Source: Mesorhizobium amorphae (lineage in GTDB: Bacteria; Pseudomonadota; Alphaproteobacteria; Rhizobiales; Rhizobiaceae). Taken from it: 64,000 nucleotides of DNA. Positions 50,718 through 59,496 of the stretch are shown one piece after another. The stretch is from positions 28,730-92,729 of the forward strand of contig QFNI01000009.1 of assembly GCA_003240775.1 (NCBI GenBank), written 5' to 3'. The number at the start of each line of letters is the position of its first letter. Position 1 is the stretch's first letter. The translations under genes and the position numbers were made by a program. Under the pieces are notes generated by a model that was not told the DNA's origin, searched no databases, and was given only the letters and a program-made list of their open reading frames with translations.

Positions 50718-51218
50718 CTACTCGCTTTCCCCTTCCAGCGCGGGCACCGGCACACCCGCCAGTTCGGCGGCAAGCAGGCGCGCGGCCCCCGCACGGGCCA
50801 GGCGCAGCATCAAGGCCTTGCGGGCGTGCGGCGCCAGGCGGTGCTCGGGCGCATCGCGCATGATCTCCGCCCCGTAGCCGTCCGACAGGATGAAGCCGGC
50901 CTCCTCGGGAAAGATCGATGCGGGCACGTCGGGGTGGGTCGCGAAGAAGAAGCGGTCGCAGTGCAGGCGGTATTCCGGCCATTTGCGATCGACGCGGAAA
51001 TCCTCGATCGAAGACTTGATCTCCACGATCCAGATATCGCCCTTGGGCGTCAGCGCCATCAGATCGGCGCGCCGGCCGCCGGCCAGCGTGATCTCGGGCA
51101 GCATGGCGGCACCGAAGGTGGAAAGCAGGCGCTGCACGCCACGGCGCACCACCATGGCGCGCTCGGACTGGCGGCCGTCCTGCAGCGGGTTGGAACGAAT
51201 CGCGGACACGAAGGGCAT
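50718..51218 (-). CDS. mmcB: MmcB family DNA repair protein (PD-(D/E)xK nuclease fold)
   Basis: Small putative nuclease of 166 residues found across Alphaproteobacteria and cell-cycle/DNA-damage regulated in Caulobacter. Visible are GRRADLMALTPKGDIWIVEIKSS, with the D...ExK catalytic residues, FRVDRKWPEYRLHCDRFFFA, and GFILSDGYGAEIMREAPEHRLAP-like elements, all matching the family. ATG 51218 is the first good start; a GTG lies five codons upstream. No strong ribosome-binding site is present. It is convergent with actR, 18 bases apart. Confidence 0.9.
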   Translation of the reverse strand: MPFVSAIRSNPLQDGRQSERAMVVRRGVQRLLSTFGAAMLPEITLAGGRRADLMALTPKGDIWIVEIKSSIEDFRVDRKWPEYRLHCDRFFFATHPDVPASIFPEEAGFILSDGYGAEIMRDAPEHRLAPHARKALMLRLARAGAARLLAAELAGVPVPALEGESE

Positions 51219-51306
51219 GAGCCAACATGCCACCGCAAACAGCGATCCGGAACCGTCTGCAACGTTAGGAAATCATTAACTCTTTCGTGAAGATGCCCGC
51301 GAAGCG

Positions 51307-51320
51307 TGGCAAATTTGCCA
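51307..51320. promoter_or_regulatory. Perfect 14-bp palindrome between mmcB and the L,D-transpeptidase gene
   Basis: TGGCAAATTTGCCA is completely symmetric and lies 100 bases upstream of the transpeptidase start and 89 bases from the mmcB start. Likely a dimeric repressor operator; the regulator is not identified. Confidence 0.4.
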
Positions 51321-51419
51321 TAGCGGGCACGAGGAGTGCACCCGTGGCCCGTTGCGCGCTTGGCAGGCTTGCGACGCCCCCCGTAGAACTGCCGCGATAG
51401 GCCGAGGTCGGCCGATGGG

Positions 51420-52058
51420 ATGGGGTTCGGGCAGGTGATCGCAAAACGCGTGCAGACAGTGGCGGCCATTCTCGGCCTGGCAGCGCTCATGGCGGGCTGC
51501 TCGGTGATGGGCCCCTCCACCATGTTCTCCAACGATTATTCGGCGCGCCGCGATCTCGGCTTCTCCGTGCCGTCGATTCCCATCTCCAAGGTGCCGCGCC
51601 AGTTCCACCGGCAGATCGTGTCCTACGACACGGCCGAAGAGCCCGGCACGATCGTGGTCGAGACGAGCCAGAAGTTCCTGTATTTCGTGCTGCCCGAAGG
51701 CCGCGCGGTGCGCTACGGCATCGGCGTCGGCCGCGAGGGCTTCGAGTGGAAGGGCACCGCGCGCGTGGCGCGCAAGGCGGAATGGCCGGTCTGGACCCCG
51801 CCGGCTGCCATGATCGGGCGCCAGCCCGAGCTCGCCAAATGGCGCAACGGCATGCCCGGCGGTCCGCAGAACGCGCTCGGCGCCCGCGCGCTCTATCTCT
51901 ACAACAAGGGCGGCGACACCGGCTACCGCCTGCACGGCACCCCGGAATGGGCCTCGATCGGCCGCGCGATGTCGTCGGGCTGCATCCGCATGATGAACCA
52001 GGACGTGATCGACCTTTACAACCGCGCGGATGTCGGCGCGAAGGTGATCGTTCGCTGA
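51420..52058 (+). CDS. L,D-transpeptidase (YkuD domain), possible lipoprotein
   Basis: Periplasmic peptidoglycan-crosslinking enzyme of 212 residues. The N-terminus has a basic start, a hydrophobic core and LMAGC, a plausible lipobox. The YkuD catalytic region is HGTPEWASIGRAMSSGCIRM, with the conserved His, Ser and nucleophilic Cys. GIGVGREGFEWKGTARVARK is also typical of the family members in this lineage. An intrinsic terminator follows 20 bases after the stop. The start ATG has no strong Shine-Dalgarno. Confidence 0.92.
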   Translation: MGFGQVIAKRVQTVAAILGLAALMAGCSVMGPSTMFSNDYSARRDLGFSVPSIPISKVPRQFHRQIVSYDTAEEPGTIVVETSQKFLYFVLPEGRAVRYGIGVGREGFEWKGTARVARKAEWPVWTPPAAMIGRQPELAKWRNGMPGGPQNALGARALYLYNKGGDTGYRLHGTPEWASIGRAMSSGCIRMMNQDVIDLYNRADVGAKVIVR

Positions 52059-52078
52059 TTGACGGATTTCAGGTGAAG

Positions 52079-52105
52079 AAAACCGGGCCGCGAGGCCCGG
52101 TTTTT
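52079..52105 (+). terminator. Intrinsic terminator of the L,D-transpeptidase gene
   Basis: AAAACCGGGCC (52079-52089) and GGCCCGGTTTT (52094-52104) flank a GCGA loop with a continuing T-tract; a strong bidirectional-looking terminator. Confidence 0.92.
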
Positions 52106-52132
52106 GTTTGTGCCGTCAGTGGGTTGGGACGG

Positions 52133-52276
52133 TCACGGCATGGATTCGTGGGGCTTAAGCCCGAGAATGACGAAGGTGGGGTGGAAACGAGGAGTGGAGC
52201 CCACCAAGGTTGCCGGTCAGCCCTTCCTCACATCCATTCGTCATTCTCGGGCCTGACCCGAGAATCCATGCCGTGA
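52133..52276. repeat. Inverted pair of TCATTCTCGGGC-type palindromic repeats
   Basis: Two ~41-base units, 52133-52174 and 52237-52276, are inverted relative to each other. Each is itself palindromic (TTCTCGGGCCTGACCCGAGAA-like) and ends in ATCCATGCCGTGA. They match a short repeat class widespread in alphaproteobacterial intergenic DNA. They fill the gap between the transpeptidase terminator and nfu. Confidence 0.8.
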
Positions 52277-52310
52277 CGAAGACGAGAGACAGCCGCGCGG
52301 AACCCCAGCC

Positions 52311-52889
52311 TTACGAAACCTGCTCCACCTGCTGCACCTCGGGAATGAAGTGCTTCAACAGATTCTGGATGCCGTGCTTCAAGGTCGCGGTGGAGGAGGG
52401 GCAGCCCGCGCACGCGCCCTTCATGTGCAGAAACACTGTGCCGTCCTGGTAGCCGCGGAAAGTGATGTCGCCGCCGTCCTGCGCAACCGCGGGGCGCACG
52501 CGGGTGTCGAGCAGATCCTTGATGGTGACCACGATCTCGTTGTCCGCGGGGTCGAAGAACTCCTCGCCGTCCTCGGCCTGCGCCAGCGCCTCGGCGCCGG
52601 ATGCCGCCATCACCGGGCGGCCCGACATGAAGTGCTCCATGATCGTGCCGAGGATCGCGGGCTTCAGGTGCTGCCACTCGCGGTCGTCGGTCTTGGTCAC
52701 GGTCACGAAATCATAGCCGAAGAACACGCCGGAAACGCCGGGAATGGCGAAGAGCTGGCCGGCGAGCGGAGAAGCTTCACCCGCACTTTCGGCGTCGCGG
52801 AAATCCGCCGTGCCCGCCTGCAGAACCTCGCGGCCGGGCAGGAACTTCAGGGTCGCCGGGTTGGGCGTGGATTCGGTCTGGATGAACAT
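52311..52889 (-). CDS. NifU-like iron-sulfur carrier protein (Nfu type)
   Basis: A 192-residue Nfu protein that receives Fe-S clusters and passes them to target enzymes. The N-terminal Nfu_N domain starts MFIQTESTPNPATLKFLPG and contains PLAGQLFAIPGVSGVFFG. The C-terminal NifU domain has VRPAVAQDGGDITF and the cluster ligands C-x-x-C in MKGACAGCPSS. The ATG has no competing starts. An Irr-type box lies 53 bases upstream, suggesting repression or activation by iron/heme status. Confidence 0.94.
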   Translation of the reverse strand: MFIQTESTPNPATLKFLPGREVLQAGTADFRDAESAGEASPLAGQLFAIPGVSGVFFGYDFVTVTKTDDREWQHLKPAILGTIMEHFMSGRPVMAASGAEALAQAEDGEEFFDPADNEIVVTIKDLLDTRVRPAVAQDGGDITFRGYQDGTVFLHMKGACAGCPSSTATLKHGIQNLLKHFIPEVQQVEQVS

Positions 52890-52941
52890 GGCTATGCCTC
52901 GCTCGGGCGCAGAGGAGGGCGTGGCTCGCGGCTAGGCCCTG

Positions 52942-52959
52942 TTTTGAATGGTTCTAAAA
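52942..52959. promoter_or_regulatory. Candidate Irr box (ICE motif) upstream of nfu
   Basis: TTTTGAATGGTTCTAAA is an Irr-type palindrome (TTTAGAA-N3-TTCTAAA) with one mismatch, followed by A. It is centred about 60 bases before the nfu start, in the gap before the usp gene, a good promoter location. Confidence 0.6.
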
Positions 52960-52994
52960 TAGGCCTTCGGAACGCGTCCCGCAAGCATCGGGCG

Positions 52995-53486
52995 TCAGCC
53001 CACGCTGTCGATCTCGTCGTCGGACAGGGTCGCGGGCACCACCGTGACGGGGATCGGGAAACCCACCCCCTTGCCCGCAACCGATGCCACGAGCGGGCCC
53101 GGCCCTTCCTTGGAGCCGCCCGCGGCCAGAACCAGCACGGCGATGTCCTGGTCCTCGTCGATCAAAGCGTGGATGGCTTCGGACGCGCTGCCTTCGCGCT
53201 GCACGAGTTCGGGCTCGAGCCCCACGCGCGAGCGCACGCGCTGCGCCATGGCGTCGAGCGCCGCCCCCGCATTCGCCGCCGCCTCGTCGCGCATGATCTG
53301 CTCGACGCCCAGCCAGCCCGCGAAGTCGCCGGGCTCGATCACGTAGAGCAGCACCAAGACGCCGCCGGTCGATTGCGCGCGGCGCGCGGCATAGGCGACG
53401 GCGCGCTCGCATTCGGGCGTGCCGTCCACCACGGCCAGGAACTTGCGGCGGTGGCCCGCTTCACGGCTGAGACGCTTGGAAACCAT
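52995..53486 (-). CDS. Universal stress protein (UspA family)
   Basis: A 163-residue cytoplasmic UspA-domain protein. It begins FLAVVDGTPECERAVAYAARRA and has the central VLVLLYVIEPGDF strand. The nucleotide-binding end LVLAAGGSKEGPGPLVASVAGKG retains only part of the G-x2-G-x9-G motif, so ATP binding is uncertain. It ends in PIPVTVVPATL. The gene lies between nfu and trpS on the same strand; spacing (105 and 87 bases) suggests separate promoters. Confidence 0.9.
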   Translation of the reverse strand: MVSKRLSREAGHRRKFLAVVDGTPECERAVAYAARRAQSTGGVLVLLYVIEPGDFAGWLGVEQIMRDEAAANAGAALDAMAQRVRSRVGLEPELVQREGSASEAIHALIDEDQDIAVLVLAAGGSKEGPGPLVASVAGKGVGFPIPVTVVPATLSDDEIDSVG

Positions 53487-53573
53487 CGGAAACCTCGAAG
53501 CCGGGAAGGATCAGTGTGCCATTGCGACAGGGCAGGCGGCAAGACGGCGCAACAGGCGCCGTATCCCGCGCGC

Positions 53574-54638
53574 CTACTGCACCATGCCCAGGATTTCGCG
53601 CGTGTCGCGCAAGGTGCGCTCGGCGATCGCGCCCGCGCGCTCGCCGCCGTCGCGCAGCACCGCATCGACGAAAGCCTGGTCGGCCGCGATCCGCCGCATC
53701 TCGCCGGCCAGCGGCGCGAGCTTGTCCACCGCGAGATCGGCAAGGGCGGGCTTGAACTCCGAGAAGTTGCGCCCGCCGAAATCGGCCAGCACCTCGCCCA
53801 CCGTCCTGTCGCTCAGGGCCGCGTAGAGCACCACGAGGTTCTCGGCCTCGGGACGGCCCTTCAGGCCTTCGGCTTCGGAGGGCAGCGCGTCGGGGTCGGT
53901 CTTGGCCTTGCGGATCTTCTTGGAGATCGTCTCGGCGTCGTCCGTCAGGTTGATGCGCGAGAGATCGGAAGGGTCGGACTTCGACATCTTCTTGGTGCCG
54001 TCGCGCAGCGACATGACGCGGGGCGCGGGGCCTTCCGTCATCGGCTCGGTGAGTGGAAAGAAGCCCTGCACCACCGTCTCGCCCATCGGCACGTCCATGT
54101 TGAGCCCAAGCTCGGTGATGCGGGCGGAGAAGTCGTTGTTGAACTTCTGGGCGATGTCGCGGGCAAGCTCCAGGTGCTGCTTCTGGTCCTCGCCCACCGG
54201 CACATGGGTGGCGCGATAGGCGAGCACGTCGGCTGCCATCAGCGTCGGATAGGCGAAGAGGCCCACGGACGCGTTCTCGCGGTCCTTGCCGGCCTTTTCC
54301 TTGAACTGGGTCATGCGGTTCAGCCAGCCCATGCGCGCCACGCAGTTGAACACCCAGGCAAGCTCGGCGTGCTGGGGCACGCGGCTCTGATTGAAGACGA
54401 TGTGCTTCTGCGGGTCGATGCCGGCGGCCAGAAAGGCTGCCGTCACCTCGCGGGTGGCTTTCTTCAGCTCGGCGGGGTCCTGCCAGACGGTGATCGCGTG
54501 CAGATCGACCACGCAATAGATGCAGTCGTTGGCCTCCTGCAGCGCCACCCAGCGGCGGATGGCGCCGAGATAGTTGCCGAGATGGAGGTTTCCGGTCGGC
54601 TGAACGCCGGAAAAGACGAGCTTCTGGAAGGCGGGCAT
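53574..54638 (-). CDS. trpS: Tryptophanyl-tRNA synthetase
   Basis: Class Ic aminoacyl-tRNA synthetase charging tRNA-Trp; 354 residues. The HIGH-type motif is NLHLGNYLGA near residue 20 and the KMSKS motif is GTKKMSKSDPSDLSR near 215. FSGVQPTGN and YPTLMAADVLAY are family landmarks. ATG 54638 is chosen over a GTG six codons upstream because it is the usual start. The gene is divergent from glutaminase. Confidence 0.96.
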   Translation of the reverse strand: MPAFQKLVFSGVQPTGNLHLGNYLGAIRRWVALQEANDCIYCVVDLHAITVWQDPAELKKATREVTAAFLAAGIDPQKHIVFNQSRVPQHAELAWVFNCVARMGWLNRMTQFKEKAGKDRENASVGLFAYPTLMAADVLAYRATHVPVGEDQKQHLELARDIAQKFNNDFSARITELGLNMDVPMGETVVQGFFPLTEPMTEGPAPRVMSLRDGTKKMSKSDPSDLSRINLTDDAETISKKIRKAKTDPDALPSEAEGLKGRPEAENLVVLYAALSDRTVGEVLADFGGRNFSEFKPALADLAVDKLAPLAGEMRRIAADQAFVDAVLRDGGERAGAIAERTLRDTREILGMVQ

Positions 54639-54789
54639 GGCGGACGGGCTCGGCACAGACGGGAACGGGGCCGCGCCTTATGGCCAAAACGGGGTGCCTT
54701 ATCAAGCAGCGCCCCGGGAAACGGGCAATCCCGCCACAGCGCCATATAATGGCGGAAACACCCCAGATATCTCAAGCACAAGGCTCCTC

Positions 54790-55755
54790 ATGCCCGACAT
54801 CGACCTCACGCCCATTCTTCGCGAGATCGTGGAGGAAGTGCGCGACGCAGCCCCCAGGCTCTACGAGCGCGCCGCGGAAACGGCCGAGGAAAAGAACAAG
54901 AAGCTGCCCAACAAGAGCGACTTCGACAGCTTCGGCATCGCCGTCTTCACGCGCGAAGGCGAACTGGCCTCGGCGGGCAATGCGGGCGTGGGCTTTCCCA
55001 TCCAGTCGATCTCCAAGGTGTTCGCGCTGGAAGTCGCGCTGGAGGCCGAAGGCGAGAGCCTGTGGAAGCGCGTGGGGCGCGAGCCCTCCGGCGACCCCTT
55101 CAATTCCATCATCGATCTCGAGCGCTGCAAGGGCATTCCGCGCAACCCCTTCATCAATTCGGGCGCGCTGGTGGTGTGCGACGTGCTCGCCGGGATGCCC
55201 GGCGCGGAGCGAGGCACGAGGCACGTGGTGCGCTTCGTGGAGCGGATGCTCGATGGCGAGAAAGTCGAGCTGCACCCCGGCGTGATGGAAAGCGACAAGT
55301 CGGGCGGCAACCTCAACCGCTCGCTGATGCTGATGGCCAAGCATCACGAAAATCTCTTCCACGACGTCGAGCACGTGATGGACGCCTATGTGGCGCAGTG
55401 CGCGATCATGCTGGACTGCCGGGGCTTGGCGAAAGCCGGCCGCTTCCTGATGCACGACGATCCCGGCGACGCCAACAACCGCACGCTGAGCGTCGCCAAG
55501 CGCGCGCGGCGCGTGATGGCCATCATGATGCTGTGCGGGCTCTATGACGGGTCGGGCGACTTCGCCTATCGCGTGGGGCTGCCGGCGAAATCGGGCGTAG
55601 GCGGCGGCATCCTGGCTGTTGCGCCGCACCGGGCGTCGATCGCGGTGTGGTCGCCCGCGCTCGACCCGATGGGCAACAGCTGGCTCGGCACCCTGGGGCT
55701 CGAACATCTCGCGCGGCGCACGGACTGGTCGGTGTTCGGCTCGACCAAGGACTGA
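54790..55755 (+). CDS. glsA: Glutaminase
   Basis: Hydrolyses glutamine to glutamate and ammonia; 321 residues of the serine-dependent beta-lactamase-like glutaminase family. The nucleophile and base are S73 and K76 in QSISKVF. FNSIIDLE, GIPRNPFINSGA, ESDKSGGNLNRSLMLMAKHH and the late PAKSGVGGGILAVAPH all match the family. ATG 54790 gives the standard N-terminus; an open frame continues 51 codons upstream without homology. Could support acid resistance or nitrogen recycling. Confidence 0.94.
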   Translation: MPDIDLTPILREIVEEVRDAAPRLYERAAETAEEKNKKLPNKSDFDSFGIAVFTREGELASAGNAGVGFPIQSISKVFALEVALEAEGESLWKRVGREPSGDPFNSIIDLERCKGIPRNPFINSGALVVCDVLAGMPGAERGTRHVVRFVERMLDGEKVELHPGVMESDKSGGNLNRSLMLMAKHHENLFHDVEHVMDAYVAQCAIMLDCRGLAKAGRFLMHDDPGDANNRTLSVAKRARRVMAIMMLCGLYDGSGDFAYRVGLPAKSGVGGGILAVAPHRASIAVWSPALDPMGNSWLGTLGLEHLARRTDWSVFGSTKD

Positions 55756-55775
55756 GCGGGCGCGCTGGAGGCGTT

Positions 55776-57329
55776 CTAAAGCTGGGATTCGATCGGCAGG
55801 AGCCCGATCGTGCCTGCCGAGAGGCGGCGCCACAGGCTGGCGCCGGGCTCGCGGCGGGCGACCACGGATGCGCCCTCCTTCCACACCACGCGCTTGCCGT
55901 CCAAGGCGAGGCGGAAGCTGTTCTGCGGCTCGGCTTCCTCCGTGAAGACCTTGAGGATCTCGGCCGCGAGCGCGGGATGGCGGAAGAGCACGCCCATCTC
56001 GGTGTTGAGCGAGAGCGAGCGGGGGTCGAAGTTGAACGAGCCGACGAAGCCCGTTTCCTCGTCCACGGCGAACGCCTTGGTGTGGAGGCTCGCGCCGCTG
56101 GAGCCGAAGATCGAGAGCTTCTGGCGGCGCATCTCGGGCTTGAGCTCATAGAGTTCCACGCCCGTTTCCACCACGCGGCGGCGATAGCGCGCATAGGCGC
56201 CGTGCACGGCCACCACATCGGTCGCGGCGAGCGAGTTGGTGAGCACGGTCACGCCCACCCCATGCTCGCGCAGGCGGCCGAGCATGGCGACGCCGCGGTC
56301 GCCGGGAATGAAGTAGGGCGAGGCGATGGCGACGCTTCTTCTGGCGGCGCCCACTGCGGACAGGATGGAAGGTCCGAGCCAGTCGCCCTCCGCCCCTTCC
56401 ACGGCCTTTTCGGGCGGGTCGGACAGAACCTGGACCTCGCGCGTCCAGTGATAGCGGTTGTGGCCGGCCACCAGCGCCTGGATGTGGGCGTCGGCGCGCA
56501 GGCGTTCGAGATAGGGCTTGGCCCGTTCGGGGGTGATGGTGCGCTCGATCTTGCCGCGCAGGCGCGCGAGACCGTCCGCCTTCTGGCGGCGCACGCCGTG
56601 GAGCGCGCGCACCGGCAGCACCACCGCGCTGTTCCAGTAATTGTCGAAGATGCGGGCGGTGGAGGCTACCGCCTCGCCCAGAAGGGCGAGGTCGAGGTCG
56701 CGGAAGTTCGACGTGTCGTGGGCGTCGAAATAGGCGTCCCCGATGTTGCGGCCGCCCACGATGGCGAGCCGCCCATCGGCGATCCAGGCCTTGTTGTGCA
56801 TGCGCCGCGTGGCGCGGAAGGCGCGCAGCGCAAGCTCGATGCCGCGCTTGAGCGAGCTCGCCCGCGTGAGGCTCGGGTTGAACAGGCGCACCTCGATGTT
56901 TTCGTGGCTGTCGAGCGCGAGATAGGAGCGGTCGCCGGGGCGCGTGTTGATGTCGTCGATCAGGATGCGCACGCGCACGCCGCGATCGGCCGCGGCCAGC
57001 ACCTCGCGCGCCAGCATCGAGCCGGTCAGGTCCTTCTTCCAGTAGTAGTAGAGGAGATCGAGGCTGCGGCCGGCGGCGCGTGCGGACAATGCGCGCAGGG
57101 CGAATGCCTCGAGATTGTCCTCGACCAGCATCATGCCGCTCTCGCCCGCATGGCTCTTCAGGCGCGGGGCGATCGAGCGGTCGAGTTCGGTCGCGTCCTC
57201 TTCGAGCGGCAGCGCGAAGCTCGCCTCGCCCTTGGCGCGCTTGGCGAAACGGCCATAGGAATACACCGCCAGCGTGGACGCCAGCGCGAAACCTGCCGCA
57301 ATCAGGACGATCACACCCAGGATGGGCAT
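55776..57329 (-). CDS. Phospholipase D-like protein, cardiolipin synthase C-type
   Basis: Membrane-anchored PLD-superfamily enzyme of 517 residues. An N-terminal helix (LGVIVLIAAGFALASTLAVY) precedes two HKD domains: MHNKAWIADGRLAIVGGRN near residue 190 and LHTKAFAVDEETGFVGSFN near 405, each with HxKx4D. ILIDDINTRPGD is typical of the YmdC/ClsC subgroup that makes cardiolipin from phosphatidylglycerol and other phospholipids. It is divergent from the EEP-family gene and convergent with glutaminase. Confidence 0.9.
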   Translation of the reverse strand: MPILGVIVLIAAGFALASTLAVYSYGRFAKRAKGEASFALPLEEDATELDRSIAPRLKSHAGESGMMLVEDNLEAFALRALSARAAGRSLDLLYYYWKKDLTGSMLAREVLAAADRGVRVRILIDDINTRPGDRSYLALDSHENIEVRLFNPSLTRASSLKRGIELALRAFRATRRMHNKAWIADGRLAIVGGRNIGDAYFDAHDTSNFRDLDLALLGEAVASTARIFDNYWNSAVVLPVRALHGVRRQKADGLARLRGKIERTITPERAKPYLERLRADAHIQALVAGHNRYHWTREVQVLSDPPEKAVEGAEGDWLGPSILSAVGAARRSVAIASPYFIPGDRGVAMLGRLREHGVGVTVLTNSLAATDVVAVHGAYARYRRRVVETGVELYELKPEMRRQKLSIFGSSGASLHTKAFAVDEETGFVGSFNFDPRSLSLNTEMGVLFRHPALAAEILKVFTEEAEPQNSFRLALDGKRVVWKEGASVVARREPGASLWRRLSAGTIGLLPIESQL

Positions 57330-57526
57330 TCAGCCGCCACTCCAGACCCTTCGCGTCTTCCTCAGCCGCCACTCAAACGTGGCGGAGGCCTTCGCGTTTC
57401 CCGTTGAACCCTTTTTTGTGGTGGACATTCTTCCCCCGTGCCCATCCGGGACCTAGAATCTCCTCACGCGCGTGCCGCCTCGGCGGAACATCCTGCCCAC
57501 ACTCAAAGCGGACCAAAAGCTTCGGA

Positions 57527-58363
57527 ATGGCAGCCAAGCGGCCTTACCCTCCCAATTCCCTGCGCCGTTTCGGACCCCTCGTCGCCTCGGCGCTGCGCCA
57601 GGACCAGAAGTCCTATGCCTGCGAGCGGAGCCATTCCGATCCCGGCGACCTGCGCATCGCCTCCTACAACATCCACAAATGCGTCGGCCTCGACCGCCGC
57701 TTCGACCCACACCGCACGGCCCTCGTGATCCGCGAGATCGGGGCCGACATCGTGGCCTTGCAGGAAGCCGACCAGCGCTTCGGCGAGCGCGTCGGCCTGC
57801 TCGACCTCGACACGCTCAAGCGCGAATGCGGGCTCGTTCCCGTGCCGATGTCGATTCCCCAGCCCGGCCACGGCTGGCACGGCAATGTCGTGCTTTTTCG
57901 CGAAGGGCGTGTGACGGGAAGCCGCCAGATCGTGCTGCCGGGCGTCGAGCCGCGCGGCGCGCTGGTGGTGGATTTCGAGCTGCCGTCCGGCCCCTTGCGG
58001 GTGATCGCGGCCCATCTCGGCCTGCTGCGCCGCTCGCGCGCGCAGCAGGTGCGCACGATCGTCGAGAGTGCGGCCCCCACAGACGGGCGGCCTGCCGTGC
58101 TGATGGGCGATCTCAACGAGTGGCGGTTGGGCGAGCGCTCGGCGCTTCAGGGGCTCGCGCACGCCTTCGGGCCGCTCGAAGCCGCGATCCCATCCTTCCC
58201 ATCGCGCTTTCCCGTCTGGGCGCTCGACCGCATCCTCGGCACCCCGCAGGACCTGATCGCGAGCGTCAAGCTGCACGACACGCCGCTGGCGCGCGTGGCG
58301 TCCGACCACCTGCCGCTCAAGGCCGCCGTCCGGCTGCGCAGCATAAACCGCGCGGCGGCCTGA
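57527..58363 (+). CDS. Endonuclease/exonuclease/phosphatase family protein
   Basis: Metal-dependent phosphoesterase of 278 residues. The DNase-I-like motifs are LRIASYNIHKCVG (metal-binding Asn), IVALQEAD (metal Glu), AAHLGLLRRSR, MGDLNEW and the catalytic SDHLPL. No signal peptide or membrane segment is evident, so it is probably cytoplasmic or membrane-peripheral. EEP proteins beside a PLD-type cardiolipin synthase are common, which suggests a phospholipid head-group or inositol-type substrate rather than DNA (inference). ATG 57527 was selected from a longer open frame by domain start. Confidence 0.87.
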   Translation: MAAKRPYPPNSLRRFGPLVASALRQDQKSYACERSHSDPGDLRIASYNIHKCVGLDRRFDPHRTALVIREIGADIVALQEADQRFGERVGLLDLDTLKRECGLVPVPMSIPQPGHGWHGNVVLFREGRVTGSRQIVLPGVEPRGALVVDFELPSGPLRVIAAHLGLLRRSRAQQVRTIVESAAPTDGRPAVLMGDLNEWRLGERSALQGLAHAFGPLEAAIPSFPSRFPVWALDRILGTPQDLIASVKLHDTPLARVASDHLPLKAAVRLRSINRAAA

Positions 58364-58369
58364 AACCCG

Positions 58370-59362
58370 TCAGAGACCGGCCTTCGCGGCTTCGGCGCGC
58401 AGGTTCTGCCGGGGGCGGGGGCCGATCTGCTGGATCACGAGGCCCGCAGCGAGCGAGCCGAGCCGCCCGCAATCGGCCAGGCTGCGTTCCTGCGTGTAGC
58501 CGAACAAAAAGCCCGCCGCATAAAGATCGCCCGCGCCCGTGGTGTCCACCAGCCGGTCGATGGGAATGGCCTGCACCTCGACGGTTTCCCGCCCGCGCAC
58601 CACCACCGAGCCTTTTTCCGAGCGCGTCACAGCGGCCAGCGCGCAATCGCCCCTGATGCGTTCGAGCGCGCCTGCGAAATCATCCGTCCGGTAGAGCGAC
58701 TTCAGCTCACTCTCGTTGGCGAACACGATGTCCACCGTCTTCGAGCGCATGAGGTCGAGGAACTCCTCGCGGTAACGGTCGACGCAGAAGGGGTCGGACA
58801 AGGTCATGGCGACCTCGCGGCCGGCGGCATGAGCGTGCATCGCCGTCTGGCGGATGGCCTCCTTGGCGCGGGGCGGGTCCCAGAGATAGCCCTCGAAATA
58901 GGTGACCCGCGCGCTTTCGGCCTTGTCCTTCTCCACGTCCTCGGGGCCGAGCTCGACGCAGGCGCCGAGATAGGTGTTCATGGAGCGCTCGCCGTCAGGC
59001 GAAACGAAGATCATGGAGCGCGCGGTGGGCGGCTCGCCCCCGAGCGGCCGCGTGTCGAAGGCCACGCCCTGCGCACGGATGTCGCGCCGGTAGAGATCGC
59101 CCAGCGCATCGTCGGAAACCTTGCCGAAATAGGCCGCGCGCCCGCCGAAGCTCGCCACGCCTGCCGCCGTGTTGCCCGCGCTGCCGCCGGACGCCTCGAC
59201 ATGCTCGCCCATGCGCTCGTAGAGAAGTTCCGCGCGGCCCGCGTCGATCAGGTTCATCGCGCCCTTGACGATGCCGTTGCGCAGCAGGAAATCCTCCTCG
59301 CAGGGCGCGATGATGTCGACAATCGCATTGCCGATGCACAGCACGTCGAACCGGTCGCTCAT
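58370..59362 (-). CDS. Adenosine kinase (PfkB family)
   Basis: Nucleoside kinase of 330 residues that phosphorylates adenosine, salvaging it to AMP. It starts RFDVLCIGNAIVDIIAPCEEDFL and continues with GGSAGNTAAGVASFGG, PDGERSMNTYLGA and the PfkB catalytic VDTTGAGDLYAAGFLFG. The proteobacterial adenosine kinases share this exact architecture. The frame extends 43 codons upstream, but ATG 59362 is where homology begins. It is convergent with the EEP gene. Confidence 0.9.
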   Translation of the reverse strand: MSDRFDVLCIGNAIVDIIAPCEEDFLLRNGIVKGAMNLIDAGRAELLYERMGEHVEASGGSAGNTAAGVASFGGRAAYFGKVSDDALGDLYRRDIRAQGVAFDTRPLGGEPPTARSMIFVSPDGERSMNTYLGACVELGPEDVEKDKAESARVTYFEGYLWDPPRAKEAIRQTAMHAHAAGREVAMTLSDPFCVDRYREEFLDLMRSKTVDIVFANESELKSLYRTDDFAGALERIRGDCALAAVTRSEKGSVVVRGRETVEVQAIPIDRLVDTTGAGDLYAAGFLFGYTQERSLADCGRLGSLAAGLVIQQIGPRPRQNLRAEAAKAGL

Positions 59363-59496
59363 GGGGCGGGGGCGTCTCCAGGGTAAAATCCGCCGCTTGT
59401 CCCACGCTCCACGCCAGCCTTCAAGCGCCCGCTTGGCCGGAACGGGAAGGGGGTCTAAGCTCTCGCGCGCCTGAACGCCTGAGGAGGCCAAACCCG

